From NCBI RefSeq assembly GCF_030818775.1, contig NZ_JAUTAU010000001.1:2856001-2920000 (forward strand): a stretch of 64,000 nucleotides of DNA, in the 5' to 3' direction. This document shows, in pieces, positions 15,889 through 23,936 of this stretch (positions within the stretch are counted from its first letter, which is position 1; the number at the start of each line of letters is the position of its first letter). The DNA comes from Bacillus sp. SORGH_AS_0510 (GTDB lineage Bacteria; Bacillota; Bacilli; Bacillales; Cytobacillaceae). The notes under the pieces are model-generated. The model was not told the DNA's origin and did no database searches. It saw only the letters and a program-made list of their open reading frames with translations. The position numbers and the translations under genes are program-made.

Positions 15889-15909
15889 TGTCCCATGTGA
15901 AATGGGACA
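15889..15909. promoter_or_regulatory. Inverted repeat upstream of the ParA gene
   Basis: TGTCCCA (15889-15895) and TGGGACA (15903-15909) form a perfect 7-bp inverted repeat with a 7-base spacer, 52-72 bases before the ParA start. It is a candidate operator or partition site. A plus-strand TTTTTAT follows it, so a terminator is the alternative, but no plus-strand gene ends here. Confidence 0.4.
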
Positions 15910-15976
15910 TTTTTATATTAGTGATCGAGTTATCTGAAGCTCAATCCGGTCAGGTTTGGTATAGATAAATAATGAG

Positions 15977-16007
15977 ATGGCGAACAGTGAAAGTCACTGT
16001 TCGCCAT
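15977..16007. repeat. Dispersed hairpin repeat, second exact copy
   Basis: Identical to 13806-13836, with a 14-bp perfect stem and loop AAG. It lies 12 bases past the RraB-like stop codon and could act as its terminator. Confidence 0.85.
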
Positions 16008-16018
16008 TCCCCTACTCT

Positions 16019-16339
16019 CTAATCAACAAAAACGCCCCAACCATCGGAATAACCACCAAATGGTTTACTTAAATTATCCAATTCCTTTTGAATCTTAATG
16101 ATTTGATTATAATTTAATACCATTTTTTTAGAAGAACTACATGCCCACTCATCCGTTTCGTCATCTTGTTCTAAGAAACAATTGTAGCCCGCTCCTTTAA
16201 GTACTTCCGATAATTTTTCACCAGTAGCTTGATCCGGTACCGCTACAAAAAATTCGACAGATTGTGGTTTCTTAAAATTCACTCCATCTTTAAATAGACT
16301 TTGCAATGCCTGTCCATCGACATCATTTGGAAATTTCAT
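16019..16339 (-). CDS. RraB-like ribonuclease regulator family protein
   Basis: A 106-residue protein starting at ATG 16339, eight bases after GGAGG; the frame's upstream ATG at 16354 lies ahead of that ribosome site. The pattern FPNDVDGQALQSLFKDG, VEFFVAVPDQATGEKLSEVL and GYSDGWGVFVD matches the RraB family (regulator of RNase E in enterobacteria). Bacillaceae lack a classical RNase E, so the target here is unknown, although the ferredoxin-like fold is probably kept. It is monocistronic. Confidence 0.78.
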   Translation of the reverse strand: MKFPNDVDGQALQSLFKDGVNFKKPQSVEFFVAVPDQATGEKLSEVLKGAGYNCFLEQDDETDEWACSSSKKMVLNYNQIIKIQKELDNLSKPFGGYSDGWGVFVD

Positions 16340-16468
16340 TTGTTTTTCCTCCATACTCTAGTACATACAATGGTGTCATTGTCATTCAATTATTTCTTTT
16401 TTACTAATGCTCGTTTTAAGATTTTATAGATTTGGCAACCGATTCAACGGGTAGTGACCGGCACTATT

Positions 16469-17839
16469 TTACTTATTAAGAAGACCTAAAAAAGAACAAA
16501 TAGTTAAGATTCCTTTATCAAAGTTTTCTAGGTTAAAGTGTTCGTTTGGAGCATGCAGATTTTCGTCTGGCAAACCGAATCCCATTAAGACAACGGGCGC
16601 ATGTAGTGAATGGCTGAAATCCGATACAATTGGAATCGAACCACCTTCTCTTTTGTACACAGGCTCTTTCCCATATACGGTTTCATATGCTGCTGCCGCT
16701 TTTTGAATCATCGGACTATCGATCGGTGTTAAAAATGGATTTCCCGTATCTTGCAAGGTCACATCCACCGTACATCCTTTTGGTGCATGTTCTTCCAGGT
16801 GCTTTTTAATTAATCCCTGAATTTTTACCGGGTCCTGATTATGGACGAGACGGCAGGTAATTTTCGCATGAGCCTCGTTCGGGATGACTGTTTTTGTCCC
16901 TTCTCCTTGAAATCCTCCCCATAACCCATTTATCTCTAATGTTGGACGTGAATTGATTCTTTCAGAATAAGGAAAATCGTTAGTTTCTCCTCCCGTTAAT
17001 TCCGTTAACCCTAATGTTTGTTTTAGCTTATCTTCATTGAAATCTAATGCTTTAATTTGTTCCTTTTCAAATTCGGTGAGTTCGACTACATCATCATAGA
17101 AATGTTCGACGTTTACCTTTCCGTTTTCGTCATGAAGAGTGGAAAGAAGCTGTACCAATAGATGGTTGGCATTTTGCACTCCACCGCCAAACATGCCTGA
17201 ATGCAAATCAGAGTTAGCAGTCGTTAGTGAAAATTCTAATGCACTAAGACCTCTTAACGAATAGGTAATCGCAGGTACACCCCTGTCCCACATATCAGAA
17301 TCAGAAATGACCACTACATCACAGGCTAATTTCTCTTTGTTTTCCGCTAAAAATGGCGGAAGATTGGGACTTCCGATTTCTTCTTCCCCTTCGATACAAA
17401 ATTTCACGTTTACTGGTAATGTACCTTCTGATTTTAATAGTGTTTCCACTGCTTTTATATGTAAGAATGTTTGCCCCTTGTCATCAGTTGCCCCTCTTGC
17501 ATAAATCTTTTCATCACGAATCGTCGGTTCAAATGGAGGCGTTTCCCATAGATGAACAGGATCAACAGGCTGCACGTCATAATGTCCGTATACTAAGACG
17601 GTTGGGGCATTTTCTTGATGAAGCCAGTCGGCATACACAATAGGATGACCTTTTGTCTGGATGATTTCAACGTGTTCCATTCCAATGGATTCAAGCTTTT
17701 TGGCAATCCAAGACGCTGCTTTTTGAATATCCTCTTTATGCTCGGATAAGGAGCTAATGCTTGGAATTCTTAGCAACTCTTTTAATTCCTCGACATTTTG
17801 TGTATGTTCATTGGATACTAATTCTGATAATTGACTCAT
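16469..17839 (-). CDS. M20-family metallo-dipeptidase
   Basis: A 456-residue cytosolic zinc peptidase of the M20 dipeptidase group. Metal ligands and catalytic residues are visible in order: VYGHYDVQP (His ligand and Asp), GATDDKGQ (bridging Asp), EGEEEIGSPN (catalytic Glu and Glu ligand), VISDSDMW (Asp ligand), and a final HAPNEHF histidine. The lid domain sits at about residues 195-345. Length is typical for the family. The start ATG follows AAAAGGTGAG. It releases amino acids from dipeptides; the exact specificity cannot be told. It is monocistronic. Confidence 0.9.
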   Translation of the reverse strand: MSQLSELVSNEHTQNVEELKELLRIPSISSLSEHKEDIQKAASWIAKKLESIGMEHVEIIQTKGHPIVYADWLHQENAPTVLVYGHYDVQPVDPVHLWETPPFEPTIRDEKIYARGATDDKGQTFLHIKAVETLLKSEGTLPVNVKFCIEGEEEIGSPNLPPFLAENKEKLACDVVVISDSDMWDRGVPAITYSLRGLSALEFSLTTANSDLHSGMFGGGVQNANHLLVQLLSTLHDENGKVNVEHFYDDVVELTEFEKEQIKALDFNEDKLKQTLGLTELTGGETNDFPYSERINSRPTLEINGLWGGFQGEGTKTVIPNEAHAKITCRLVHNQDPVKIQGLIKKHLEEHAPKGCTVDVTLQDTGNPFLTPIDSPMIQKAAAAYETVYGKEPVYKREGGSIPIVSDFSHSLHAPVVLMGFGLPDENLHAPNEHFNLENFDKGILTICSFLGLLNK

Positions 17840-17981
17840 GTTCTCACCTTTTCTCGTTTATTTTCAATTGGATTGACATTAGATGTTATGTATTCTTTGG
17901 TCTCTTTTAGTTTGAACAAAAATCATCTATATTTCCAGTATTTAATCAAATAATTTTTCTTTTTCTATAACCTCACATAAA

Positions 17982-18365
17982 TTACTTTCGCTTTTTATTT
18001 AGATAGTATCCAATTAAAACAAGAGACGCATTTAAGGTTACAGATGATAAACTAAACTGTTTTCGAGTTTTAGGCTTTATCTTTACGATTTTTATACTAG
18101 GATTCGTTTTAGCTACAGATTCCTGTTTTTGATGAAGTGTTTTATTATGTGCTTCATTAAAAAGTAAATTGTCATAGCTCTTTCTTTTTTCAACATTTTT
18201 AAGAACTTCAAATGCTTCTTTCACTCTTTTAAACTGTTCAGCATTCCCTTTTTCTTTATCTGGATGTACTTCCTTTACCTTTTTTCGATAAGCTTCTTTA
18301 ATCTCAAAAAATGTTGCATCATAGGGGACATCTAAAATACGATAGTAATTACCAATAGATCCCAT
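17982..18365 (-). CDS. J-domain protein with C-terminal membrane segment
   Basis: A 127-residue protein. Residues 5-68 form a J-domain (NYYRILDVPYDATFFEIKEAYR, with the HPD tripeptide in EVHPDKEKGN), which stimulates DnaK-type chaperones. The remaining 60 residues are basic (KIVKIKPKTRKQ) and end in one hydrophobic segment (LNASLVLIGYYL), suggesting a tail anchor at the membrane. It lacks the zinc and substrate domains of DnaJ, so it is a specialised co-chaperone rather than DnaJ itself. It is monocistronic, and its client is unknown. Confidence 0.85.
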   Translation of the reverse strand: MGSIGNYYRILDVPYDATFFEIKEAYRKKVKEVHPDKEKGNAEQFKRVKEAFEVLKNVEKRKSYDNLLFNEAHNKTLHQKQESVAKTNPSIKIVKIKPKTRKQFSLSSVTLNASLVLIGYYLNKKRK

Positions 18366-18514
18366 GATTTCCGCCCTCTTTCGGTTTAAATAGCTTAATC
18401 TCCCGTTTTTAATCCTTCCAAAATAGTATTCTTGTTTTATATTAAATATTCGTATTTTAAACCCTACTATCTTTTCTCATGGGAAACCCACTTGTTAAAC
18501 GAATTTAGGATAAT

Positions 18515-18548
18515 AAAAAAGGAGCTGCACACTTGCAACTCCTTTTTT
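18515..18548. terminator. Hairpin terminator of the MFS transporter gene
   Basis: AAAAAAGGAG and CTCCTTTTTT flank a TGCA/TGCA inner pairing. T-runs follow on both strands. It lies downstream of the MFS gene on the minus strand. Confidence 0.7.
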
Positions 18549-18630
18549 GAGTACATTCTTTTTTTTCAAAAACAAAAAGTATAATTGGCGTATGGATGGA
18601 AATCTCCATTGGAGGAGGTTATTTTCGAGT

Positions 18631-19863
18631 TTATGCAGAATGCGATAAGTTAGGTACCCTATTTTCTTCTTGATTATTATTAACCTTTCGCAAGCTAATC
18701 ATTGCTAGAAAGGAAATATAGTAAAGCATTGCAAGATACCCCATTGCTGCCGTTACATTAGCGTGCTGCAGGATATATCCCACTAATATAGGAGATAATC
18801 CCCCTAAGGCTCTGCCAAAGTTAAAAATGGTATTAGTTGCTGTACTACGAGTCTCTACTGAATAATATTTACTAATCAAGGCTCCGTACCCTGCAAACAT
18901 TCCATTCGAGAAGAAACCTACAACCGCACCGCCAATTAGAAGGCCAGCACTTCCAGATGCATAGGAGTATAAAAAGACAGCGACAGCCGAAGCTATTAAA
19001 AAGATTCCATATGAGCGCTTCATTCCCAAACGGTCAATAAAGATTCCGAATGTTAACATTCCTGCAATCATTCCTGCTGCCGTACTAATAGTCCAAAGAG
19101 CAGAGCTTGATACTGATAATCCTTGTGATTGTTGGAGCATAGAAGGAAGCCAAATCATCAAACCATTATAACCAGCAATCTGGACCGTTGCCATTATGGC
19201 CAAAGCAATCGTGGTGAAAGTAATTCTAGGGGTAGAGAACAATTGCGTTAATTTCCCCTGTTTCTTCACGAGGTTTTCTTTCTTTTGCGAAGCCAGCCAT
19301 ACTGGTGATTCGTCTAAATTCTTTCGTACGATAAAGGCGAAAATAACCGGAGCCAATCCAACGAAAAACAATCCTCTCCATCCCCAAGAAGGAAGAATGA
19401 CCGCACTAAGAAGAGCAGCTAGGATAACACCATATTGAGCACCCACACTAACGTAAGAAGAAGCACGCCCTTGTTTATTCTTTGGCCATGCCTCCGCAAC
19501 GAGTGCCATACCAATCCCGTATTCTCCACCAGCCCCTAAGCCAGCAATAAACCTAAATATATAGACTTGTTCAATATTCTGTGCCAGCCCGGTTAATGCT
19601 GTTCCAATAGCAAATAGTAGAATCGTATAGGTAAATATTCTAACTCTGCCAAATTTATCTGCTAATATACCGAAAATAACTCCCCCGGCAAGCATTCCTA
19701 GATTTGTAATAGAAGAAATTAGCCCTCCGGCTGTCATATCAATATGAAATTGCGAAATAATCATTGACATCGCAAAGGATATAAACATGATATCCATGCC
19801 CTCTAATGTTAAACCTGCTACTGATGCTACTACTGTTTTTTTACGATAATCCAATTTTGTCAT
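18631..19863 (-). CDS. MFS transporter (aromatic-acid/organic-acid symporter type) with PyrR-type leader
   Basis: A 410-residue protein with twelve hydrophobic segments. MFS signatures are present: GILADKFGRVRIF between segments 2 and 3, RFIAGLGAGGEYGIG in segment 4, and FGIFIDRLGMKRSYG in the second half. The GGEYGIG pattern fits the AAHS/SHS metabolite:H+ symporter group. The open frame extends to 19953, but that part lies inside a terminator hairpin. The start is ATG 19863, only one base after AGGAG, or TTG 19854, ten bases after it; the latter is better spaced. The leader carries PyrR-type binding loops, which suggests a pyrimidine-related substrate such as orotate. That substrate is an inference. 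Confidence 0.85.
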   Translation of the reverse strand: MTKLDYRKKTVVASVAGLTLEGMDIMFISFAMSMIISQFHIDMTAGGLISSITNLGMLAGGVIFGILADKFGRVRIFTYTILLFAIGTALTGLAQNIEQVYIFRFIAGLGAGGEYGIGMALVAEAWPKNKQGRASSYVSVGAQYGVILAALLSAVILPSWGWRGLFFVGLAPVIFAFIVRKNLDESPVWLASQKKENLVKKQGKLTQLFSTPRITFTTIALAIMATVQIAGYNGLMIWLPSMLQQSQGLSVSSSALWTISTAAGMIAGMLTFGIFIDRLGMKRSYGIFLIASAVAVFLYSYASGSAGLLIGGAVVGFFSNGMFAGYGALISKYYSVETRSTATNTIFNFGRALGGLSPILVGYILQHANVTAAMGYLAMLYYISFLAMISLRKVNNNQEENRVPNLSHSA

Positions 19864-19872
19864 TCTCCTTTC

Positions 19873-20055
19873 AAGCCTCACGGGACTTAGATTAAAAGAT
19901 AGTGGCAAAAATAAAACCCTTCCATCCAAAGGACAAAAGGGTATCATAGACATAAGTAATATGTATGAGATTTCTTTCGCCTTTTTGGACTCTCTGGACC
20001 AAATTAAAGGGTTTTAATTTCAACTAATAGTAGCATGTTATTCGTCACATGACAA
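19873..20055 (-). promoter_or_regulatory. Promoter and PyrR-type attenuator leader of the MFS gene
   Basis: On the minus strand, TTGTCA (20055-20050) and TACTAT (20032-20027) are 17 bases apart. The leader then has three elements. First, stem TTTGG/CCAAA with loop TCCAGAGAGT (20003-19984), one base from the PyrR loop consensus UCCNGNGAGG. Second, a terminator with a 12-bp stem (19942-19916, three wobbles) followed by TTTTATTTTT. Third, stem AAG/CTT with loop TCCCGTGAGG (19888-19873), an exact consensus match, abutting the ribosome site. CAAAAAGG after the first loop can pair with CCCTTTTG of the terminator as an antiterminator. PyrR with UMP would favour termination. Confidence 0.75.
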
Positions 20056-20363
20056 TATTTTAATATAATAAACTAATATTTTTTACCAACAAGGAAAGTT
20101 TACAGTCACAAAACTAAACGATGCTTGTTTTTGATTAGTAACGGAAAACATTGGTATTAAGAGAGCATCTGCCAACAAAAAGAGAATAGCGGAAAGTCCA
20201 AAAGATTGTCATTAAAAAAGCTATCCAAAACATAGGATAGCCAAAAAAGTCTATTGTTTACATATTATAATTATTTATAACATCAATACAAACAGTGACT
20301 GTCATTGTTAGCCATTCTTACATACGGTCAAATAAAAACCCAGAGAACCTTTCCTGACGTTTT
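20056..20363. other. Intergenic region with a terminator and a degenerate repeat copy
   Basis: It holds the terminator of the secreted-protein gene at 20214-20242 and, at about 20289-20315, a decayed copy of the GGCGAACAGTGA hairpin (AACAGTGACTGTCATTGTTAG). No gene was seen on either strand. Confidence 0.5.
20214..20242 (-). terminator. Terminator of the secreted-protein gene
   Basis: GGATAGC (20235-20241) pairs with GCTATCC (20220-20226), preceded and followed by runs. On the minus strand TTTTTT follows the stem. Confidence 0.7.
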
Positions 20364-22007
20364 TTAGTTACTAATCACAATATCATCAAAATTAATTCTC
20401 TGTCCTGTTGTACCTGAAACAACAATGCGGAAGCGTACCGGTGCTGTTTGGTTCAGCGTAAATGTTTTCACCGTTAAAGTGGATGTACTAGTATTCGTAC
20501 TTCCTACGTTTGTCCACGACGAACCGCTATTAGTAGACATTTGAAGCTGCCAATTGGCCCCGCTATCGGTACTGAAATTAGCATGAGAAATCTGTATGCT
20601 TTTTGCTCCACTTACATTGAAGTTCATGGTAATAGCTCCGGCTGATCGTACACGTGCCGACTGTGTACCCGTTTTCTTATCTCCTGACAAATTGCCAATA
20701 AGCGCATTATCAAAATACCATGAACCACTTGCGAGTGTTACATTGCCTGAAGTATAAGCTGTTTTGGTTCCCGATTCAAATTTTTCATTCAATACCGTTG
20801 TCCCGCCGGATCCGCCTGATCCACTAGAACCGTAACCATAGGAACCGGATTTAAACGTGGAAGAATCATACCATTTATAGCCTGTTGCTGGTGCAGCCCA
20901 CGGTTCAGCCTGAGGCTCAGTAGATGTTTGTGGATTTTCCATCGATAATAAGGAAGTTGGCTGGTCAAGCTGCAGTCCGCTCACCTGTGATAACGCCGTA
21001 TAACTTTCTTGTTTTGCCAACCAGTCGATGATATTCACAAGTAATGTACCATCATTCTGTTCCTTAAAACCATCGTACGTTGTCTTACTGGAGCCTGTTT
21101 CCTCACGTAAATATTTTGGACTCGCATCTTCTACAGGTGAAGAATCTCCGATAAATGCTGCTTTTCCTATACCTAGCTTAGCGACAGCTGCATACGGGCC
21201 CTCTGCTCTGCCCCCGCCATTATAGACACCTTGATCCACAGCATTTCCCCACGCCAAAGATGTTGAAGGAAGATAGACAATTCCTTTTGCTTTATTCGGA
21301 TCGGTTATAGCTAGCGTTGACCCTGCATGCATGGCAACAGTAGAGACCCCCGTAGTAATTCCGAAGGCTTGACTTGGTGCCACAATATCATTGGCTGTTA
21401 CATCGCCAATCGCGTTGTAACGGAAACGGATTCCAAAGTTGGTTGAAAGCCAGTCCGATCCTGTTACTCCCTGCATGGCTGCAGACGAAGCCTCTTCCGT
21501 ACTCATTCCTTTTGTAGGATTGGAATAGGCACCTCTTCGATAACCATTAAAGACCTCCGAAGCATCCCAACGATTCTTGTTGCGGTCCGCATTATAATGG
21601 TCGCCGATAAAAAAGAGACTCCCGCCATTTTGCACATATTGGATCATGGCAGCTTGTTCAGATGTTTTGTAAGGGATATTTGCTTCTCCAATAATGAATA
21701 CATTATAGCCTTGTAAATCTTCATAGGTAATCGGTGAATTTTTACGCAGTTCTTTTGCATAATACCCTTTGTTTGCTAAGGCATTGGCAAAGTCAGAAAA
21801 CCCTCCATCCAAAACCCAATCGGCCGCTCCTGCCGTTTGTCCGTGAGTATTATCAAATAAGATTTTCTTCCCATTAGCCGTACCGACTGGCTGCAGCTGT
21901 GGAGCAGGATCTAGTGCATTCTCGGCTGAAGCATTCGGTGTAACATAAAAAAGAGAGGAGATTAATAGAAAAACTAATGCAATCACTGAAAATCGTTGAC
22001 GTGTCAA
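20364..22007 (-). CDS. Secreted protein: GATase1/DUF4350-like domain plus C-terminal jelly-roll domain
   Basis: A 547-residue exported protein. The signal peptide is basic MTRQR, a hydrophobic stretch, then ASA-ENA as the probable cleavage site (about residue 29). Residues about 45-330 resemble a secreted Rossmann/GATase1-like domain (KKILFDNTHGQTAG, YNVFIIGEANIPY, NGGSLFFIGDHYNADRNKN). A Gly/Ser linker (about 390-405) leads to a C-terminal beta-sandwich of about 135 residues (SGSWYFDNALIG through VRFRIVVSGTTGQRINFDDIVI), a galactose-binding-like or carbohydrate-binding-like fold seen on Bacillus secreted hydrolases. The catalytic activity is unknown. A nuclease- or hydrolase-associated role is only a guess. 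Inverted repeat CCACACTA/TAGTGTGG at 22046-22070 lies in its leader. Confidence 0.75.
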   Translation of the reverse strand: MTRQRFSVIALVFLLISSLFYVTPNASAENALDPAPQLQPVGTANGKKILFDNTHGQTAGAADWVLDGGFSDFANALANKGYYAKELRKNSPITYEDLQGYNVFIIGEANIPYKTSEQAAMIQYVQNGGSLFFIGDHYNADRNKNRWDASEVFNGYRRGAYSNPTKGMSTEEASSAAMQGVTGSDWLSTNFGIRFRYNAIGDVTANDIVAPSQAFGITTGVSTVAMHAGSTLAITDPNKAKGIVYLPSTSLAWGNAVDQGVYNGGGRAEGPYAAVAKLGIGKAAFIGDSSPVEDASPKYLREETGSSKTTYDGFKEQNDGTLLVNIIDWLAKQESYTALSQVSGLQLDQPTSLLSMENPQTSTEPQAEPWAAPATGYKWYDSSTFKSGSYGYGSSGSGGSGGTTVLNEKFESGTKTAYTSGNVTLASGSWYFDNALIGNLSGDKKTGTQSARVRSAGAITMNFNVSGAKSIQISHANFSTDSGANWQLQMSTNSGSSWTNVGSTNTSTSTLTVKTFTLNQTAPVRFRIVVSGTTGQRINFDDIVISN

Positions 22008-22045
22008 TCAAATCACTCCTTTAATGTGTGTTCCTCATTAAAGTA

Positions 22046-22070
22046 CCACACTAGTATTAAGGTAGTGTGG
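22046..22070. promoter_or_regulatory. Inverted repeat in the leader of the secreted-protein gene
   Basis: CCACACTA (22046-22053) and TAGTGTGG (22063-22070) form a perfect 8-bp inverted repeat with a 9-base spacer, 39-63 bases before the start. It has no T-run, so an operator or a 5' mRNA stem is likelier than a terminator. Confidence 0.45.
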
Positions 22071-22153
22071 TGAATTCGTAAAATTAAAAATTTTCCCAAC
22101 ATGAACCATGATCTACATGCACCACGTAAACAAACATTCGAATAAATGTAAAA

Positions 22154-22182
22154 AGTGCCGCTTCAATTGCTGAAACGGTACT
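22154..22182 (-). terminator. Terminator of the formate dehydrogenase operon
   Basis: AGTACCGTTTCA and TGAAGCGGCACT (minus strand) pair over 12 bp with wobbles, followed by TTTTT. It lies just past the fdhD stop codon. Confidence 0.8.
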
Positions 22183-22185
22183 TCT

Positions 22186-23001
22186 TTAAGTTAGTGATTG
22201 CTTCCCTTTTACCTCAATCCGATCCGGTCTTGTATAGATATTTAAGGAATGATTGCGGAGAAAACCAACGGTCGTAATTTGAAGCTCTTCCGCGAGCCTT
22301 AGGGCTAGTTCGGTTGGTGCTGATTTTGACAGAACAATCCCGCAACCTATTTTCGCTACTTTTAGCAAAACTTCTGAAGAAATTCGACCACTAAAAACAA
22401 TAATCTTGTCTGAAAGGGAGATCGAATGCTGCAAGCAATAACCATAAATTTTATCTAAAGCATTATGTCGCCCTATGTCCGTCCTATCCACAATAATACC
22501 ATTACGGTCACAAAGTGCTGCATTATGAACCCCACCCGTGTCCTGGAAGATTACAGACGACTCCTGCATCAGTTGCATTAACTGAAAGCATTGGTCGATA
22601 GAAATCGTCGCATCAACGTTTTCCAATGGTTTAACGGTTCTTGCATCATTATAAAAATAAAAACTTTGACGGCTTTTTCCGCAACAGGAGGTGACTACTC
22701 GCTTGGAATGGAACAATTCGTTTAGTTTGTTGACCTTATGCGTATTGACAATGGCGCGCCCGGTCGCTTCAATCATCGTAAGTTCCTTAATTTCTGAGAT
22801 ACTTCTGATAATTCCTTCTGACGCCAAAAAGCCAACCACTAATTCCTCGATGTGCTCAGGGCTGCAGACGAGTGTCGCGAATTCCTCCCCATTTAGAACA
22901 ATGGTGATCGGATATTCCGTGACGATGGTATCCGTCACTCTTTGTATGGCTCCATCCTCATACCGCCATATATTACTTTCTAGTTTCATTGGCTGATCCA
23001 T
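22186..23001 (-). CDS. fdhD: FdhD formate dehydrogenase sulfurtransferase
   Basis: A 271-residue protein. FdhD transfers sulfur from the IscS-bound persulfide to the bis-MGD molybdenum cofactor and is needed for active formate dehydrogenase. Visible signatures are PITIVLNGEEFATLVCSPE, EELVVGFLASEGII, the cysteine-bearing loop VVTSCCGKSRQS (about 97-108), and VDRTDIGRHNALDKIYGYCL (about 165-184). The active-site cysteines appear as adjacent CC rather than the enterobacterial CxxC. It is the last gene of the formate dehydrogenase operon, 16 bases from the DUF2294 gene. Confidence 0.93.
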   Translation of the reverse strand: MDQPMKLESNIWRYEDGAIQRVTDTIVTEYPITIVLNGEEFATLVCSPEHIEELVVGFLASEGIIRSISEIKELTMIEATGRAIVNTHKVNKLNELFHSKRVVTSCCGKSRQSFYFYNDARTVKPLENVDATISIDQCFQLMQLMQESSVIFQDTGGVHNAALCDRNGIIVDRTDIGRHNALDKIYGYCLQHSISLSDKIIVFSGRISSEVLLKVAKIGCGIVLSKSAPTELALRLAEELQITTVGFLRNHSLNIYTRPDRIEVKGKQSLT

Positions 23002-23017
23002 ACTTTTTCACTCCCAG

Positions 23018-23374
23018 TTACTTTCCCTCAATCGGCTGGTCAAAAACGAATACAGTCATCGCAATATCTTCTTTGATATTAATGTCAGAGAATAACCGTA
23101 GTACTTTTGCACCCATCAATTCTTGAAATTTTAAAAGGACCTCTGGCTTTTTATAGATTTCCTTCACAAATCTCGTTCTCGTTTCATGGACCATCTGTTC
23201 ACCATGATCCGAAGTAATCATAAACTTCTCCACATTCGTCAGGTTCCCTTTCATTTCACTTATCGCCCAAGAACCGATAAATTTAGTCGTAATTTCCTTT
23301 GGACCATTCCCGACATATTCCTTCCGAATCTCACGAACAAGCATGCTAAATTGATGCTCCAAATTCTTTGCCAA
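23018..23374 (-). CDS. yrhF: DUF2294 (YrhF/MpsC-like) protein
   Basis: A 118-residue protein. The open frame begins at 23455, but AAGGAGGG lies eight bases before TTG 23374, and that start gives the usual family length of about 120. The signature GKGP-type segment appears as YVGNGPKEITTKFIGSWAI; the TRTRFVKEIYKK-like and VLRLFSDINIKEDIAMTVFVF segments are typical of DUF2294. B. subtilis yrhF, beside its formate dehydrogenase genes, is the same family. The biochemical role is unsettled. Its constant place beside fdh suggests a link to formate or CO2/bicarbonate handling. Confidence 0.85.
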   Translation of the reverse strand: MAKNLEHQFSMLVREIRKEYVGNGPKEITTKFIGSWAISEMKGNLTNVEKFMITSDHGEQMVHETRTRFVKEIYKKPEVLLKFQELMGAKVLRLFSDINIKEDIAMTVFVFDQPIEGK

Positions 23375-23456
23375 AAATTGTCCCTCCTTACTCATACACT
23401 TAGTTAGGTTTTGAAGAGGAAACCCATTCATCAACTTCACCGAATGGGTTTGCATT

Positions 23457-23936
23457 TTACTCTTTTAATCCCTCACCCATGCCTTTTAACAGATTAAAGC
23501 CAAAACCGATTGCTCGGTTAATATCAGGATCTTTTAACGCCTTCATTAAGTCCAATAGTCCAATTTTGGAATCCTCTTTTAATCCCTGCTCCGCCTTTTT
23601 TAATCCATGGGTCAGGCTTTTCGCAAGCTTACCCGTTGTTTCCGGGTCCAACTCCGTTAACATACCGCCTGCTGCCATCGCATTGTTTATCATGTTCGTG
23701 ACGGGCTCTCGTGTAAGCTGGCCGACAGCGATTTTTGCTGCCTTCTCTTTCGCTTTTAAAAGACTTCCAAACGCATCTAAGATTCCACTATCGTGTAATT
23801 CTTGAATCAGACTCAATGTTTCAAGTAACGAGTCCTTATTTTCCGCAACCCCGGAGAGAAGATTCTCCAGGGATTGCATTTTCTTTTGTTCTTCTGTCAG
23901 TTCTATTTTTTCAATGACTTTAATCGGCTTGGCCAT
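23457..23936 (-). CDS. yrhD: DUF1641 (YrhD-like) formate dehydrogenase accessory protein
   Basis: A 159-residue helical protein. The family pattern is seen in ENLLSGVAENKDSLLETLSLI (N-terminal helix), SGILDAFGSLLKAKEKAA, and GLLDLMKALKDPDINRAIGF near the C-terminus. DUF1641 proteins are encoded beside formate dehydrogenases in Bacilli and are thought to act as a small partner subunit or linker; the role is not proven here. The ATG overlaps the fdh stop as TAATG, indicating co-translation with the catalytic subunit. Confidence 0.9.
   Translation of the reverse strand: MAKPIKVIEKIELTEEQKKMQSLENLLSGVAENKDSLLETLSLIQELHDSGILDAFGSLLKAKEKAAKIAVGQLTREPVTNMINNAMAAGGMLTELDPETTGKLAKSLTHGLKKAEQGLKEDSKIGLLDLMKALKDPDINRAIGFGFNLLKGMGEGLKE

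Noticed and set aside
15889-15909. Rho-independent terminator on the plus strand
   Set aside because: A T-run does follow, but no plus-strand gene precedes it; a ParA-linked site is more likely, at low confidence.
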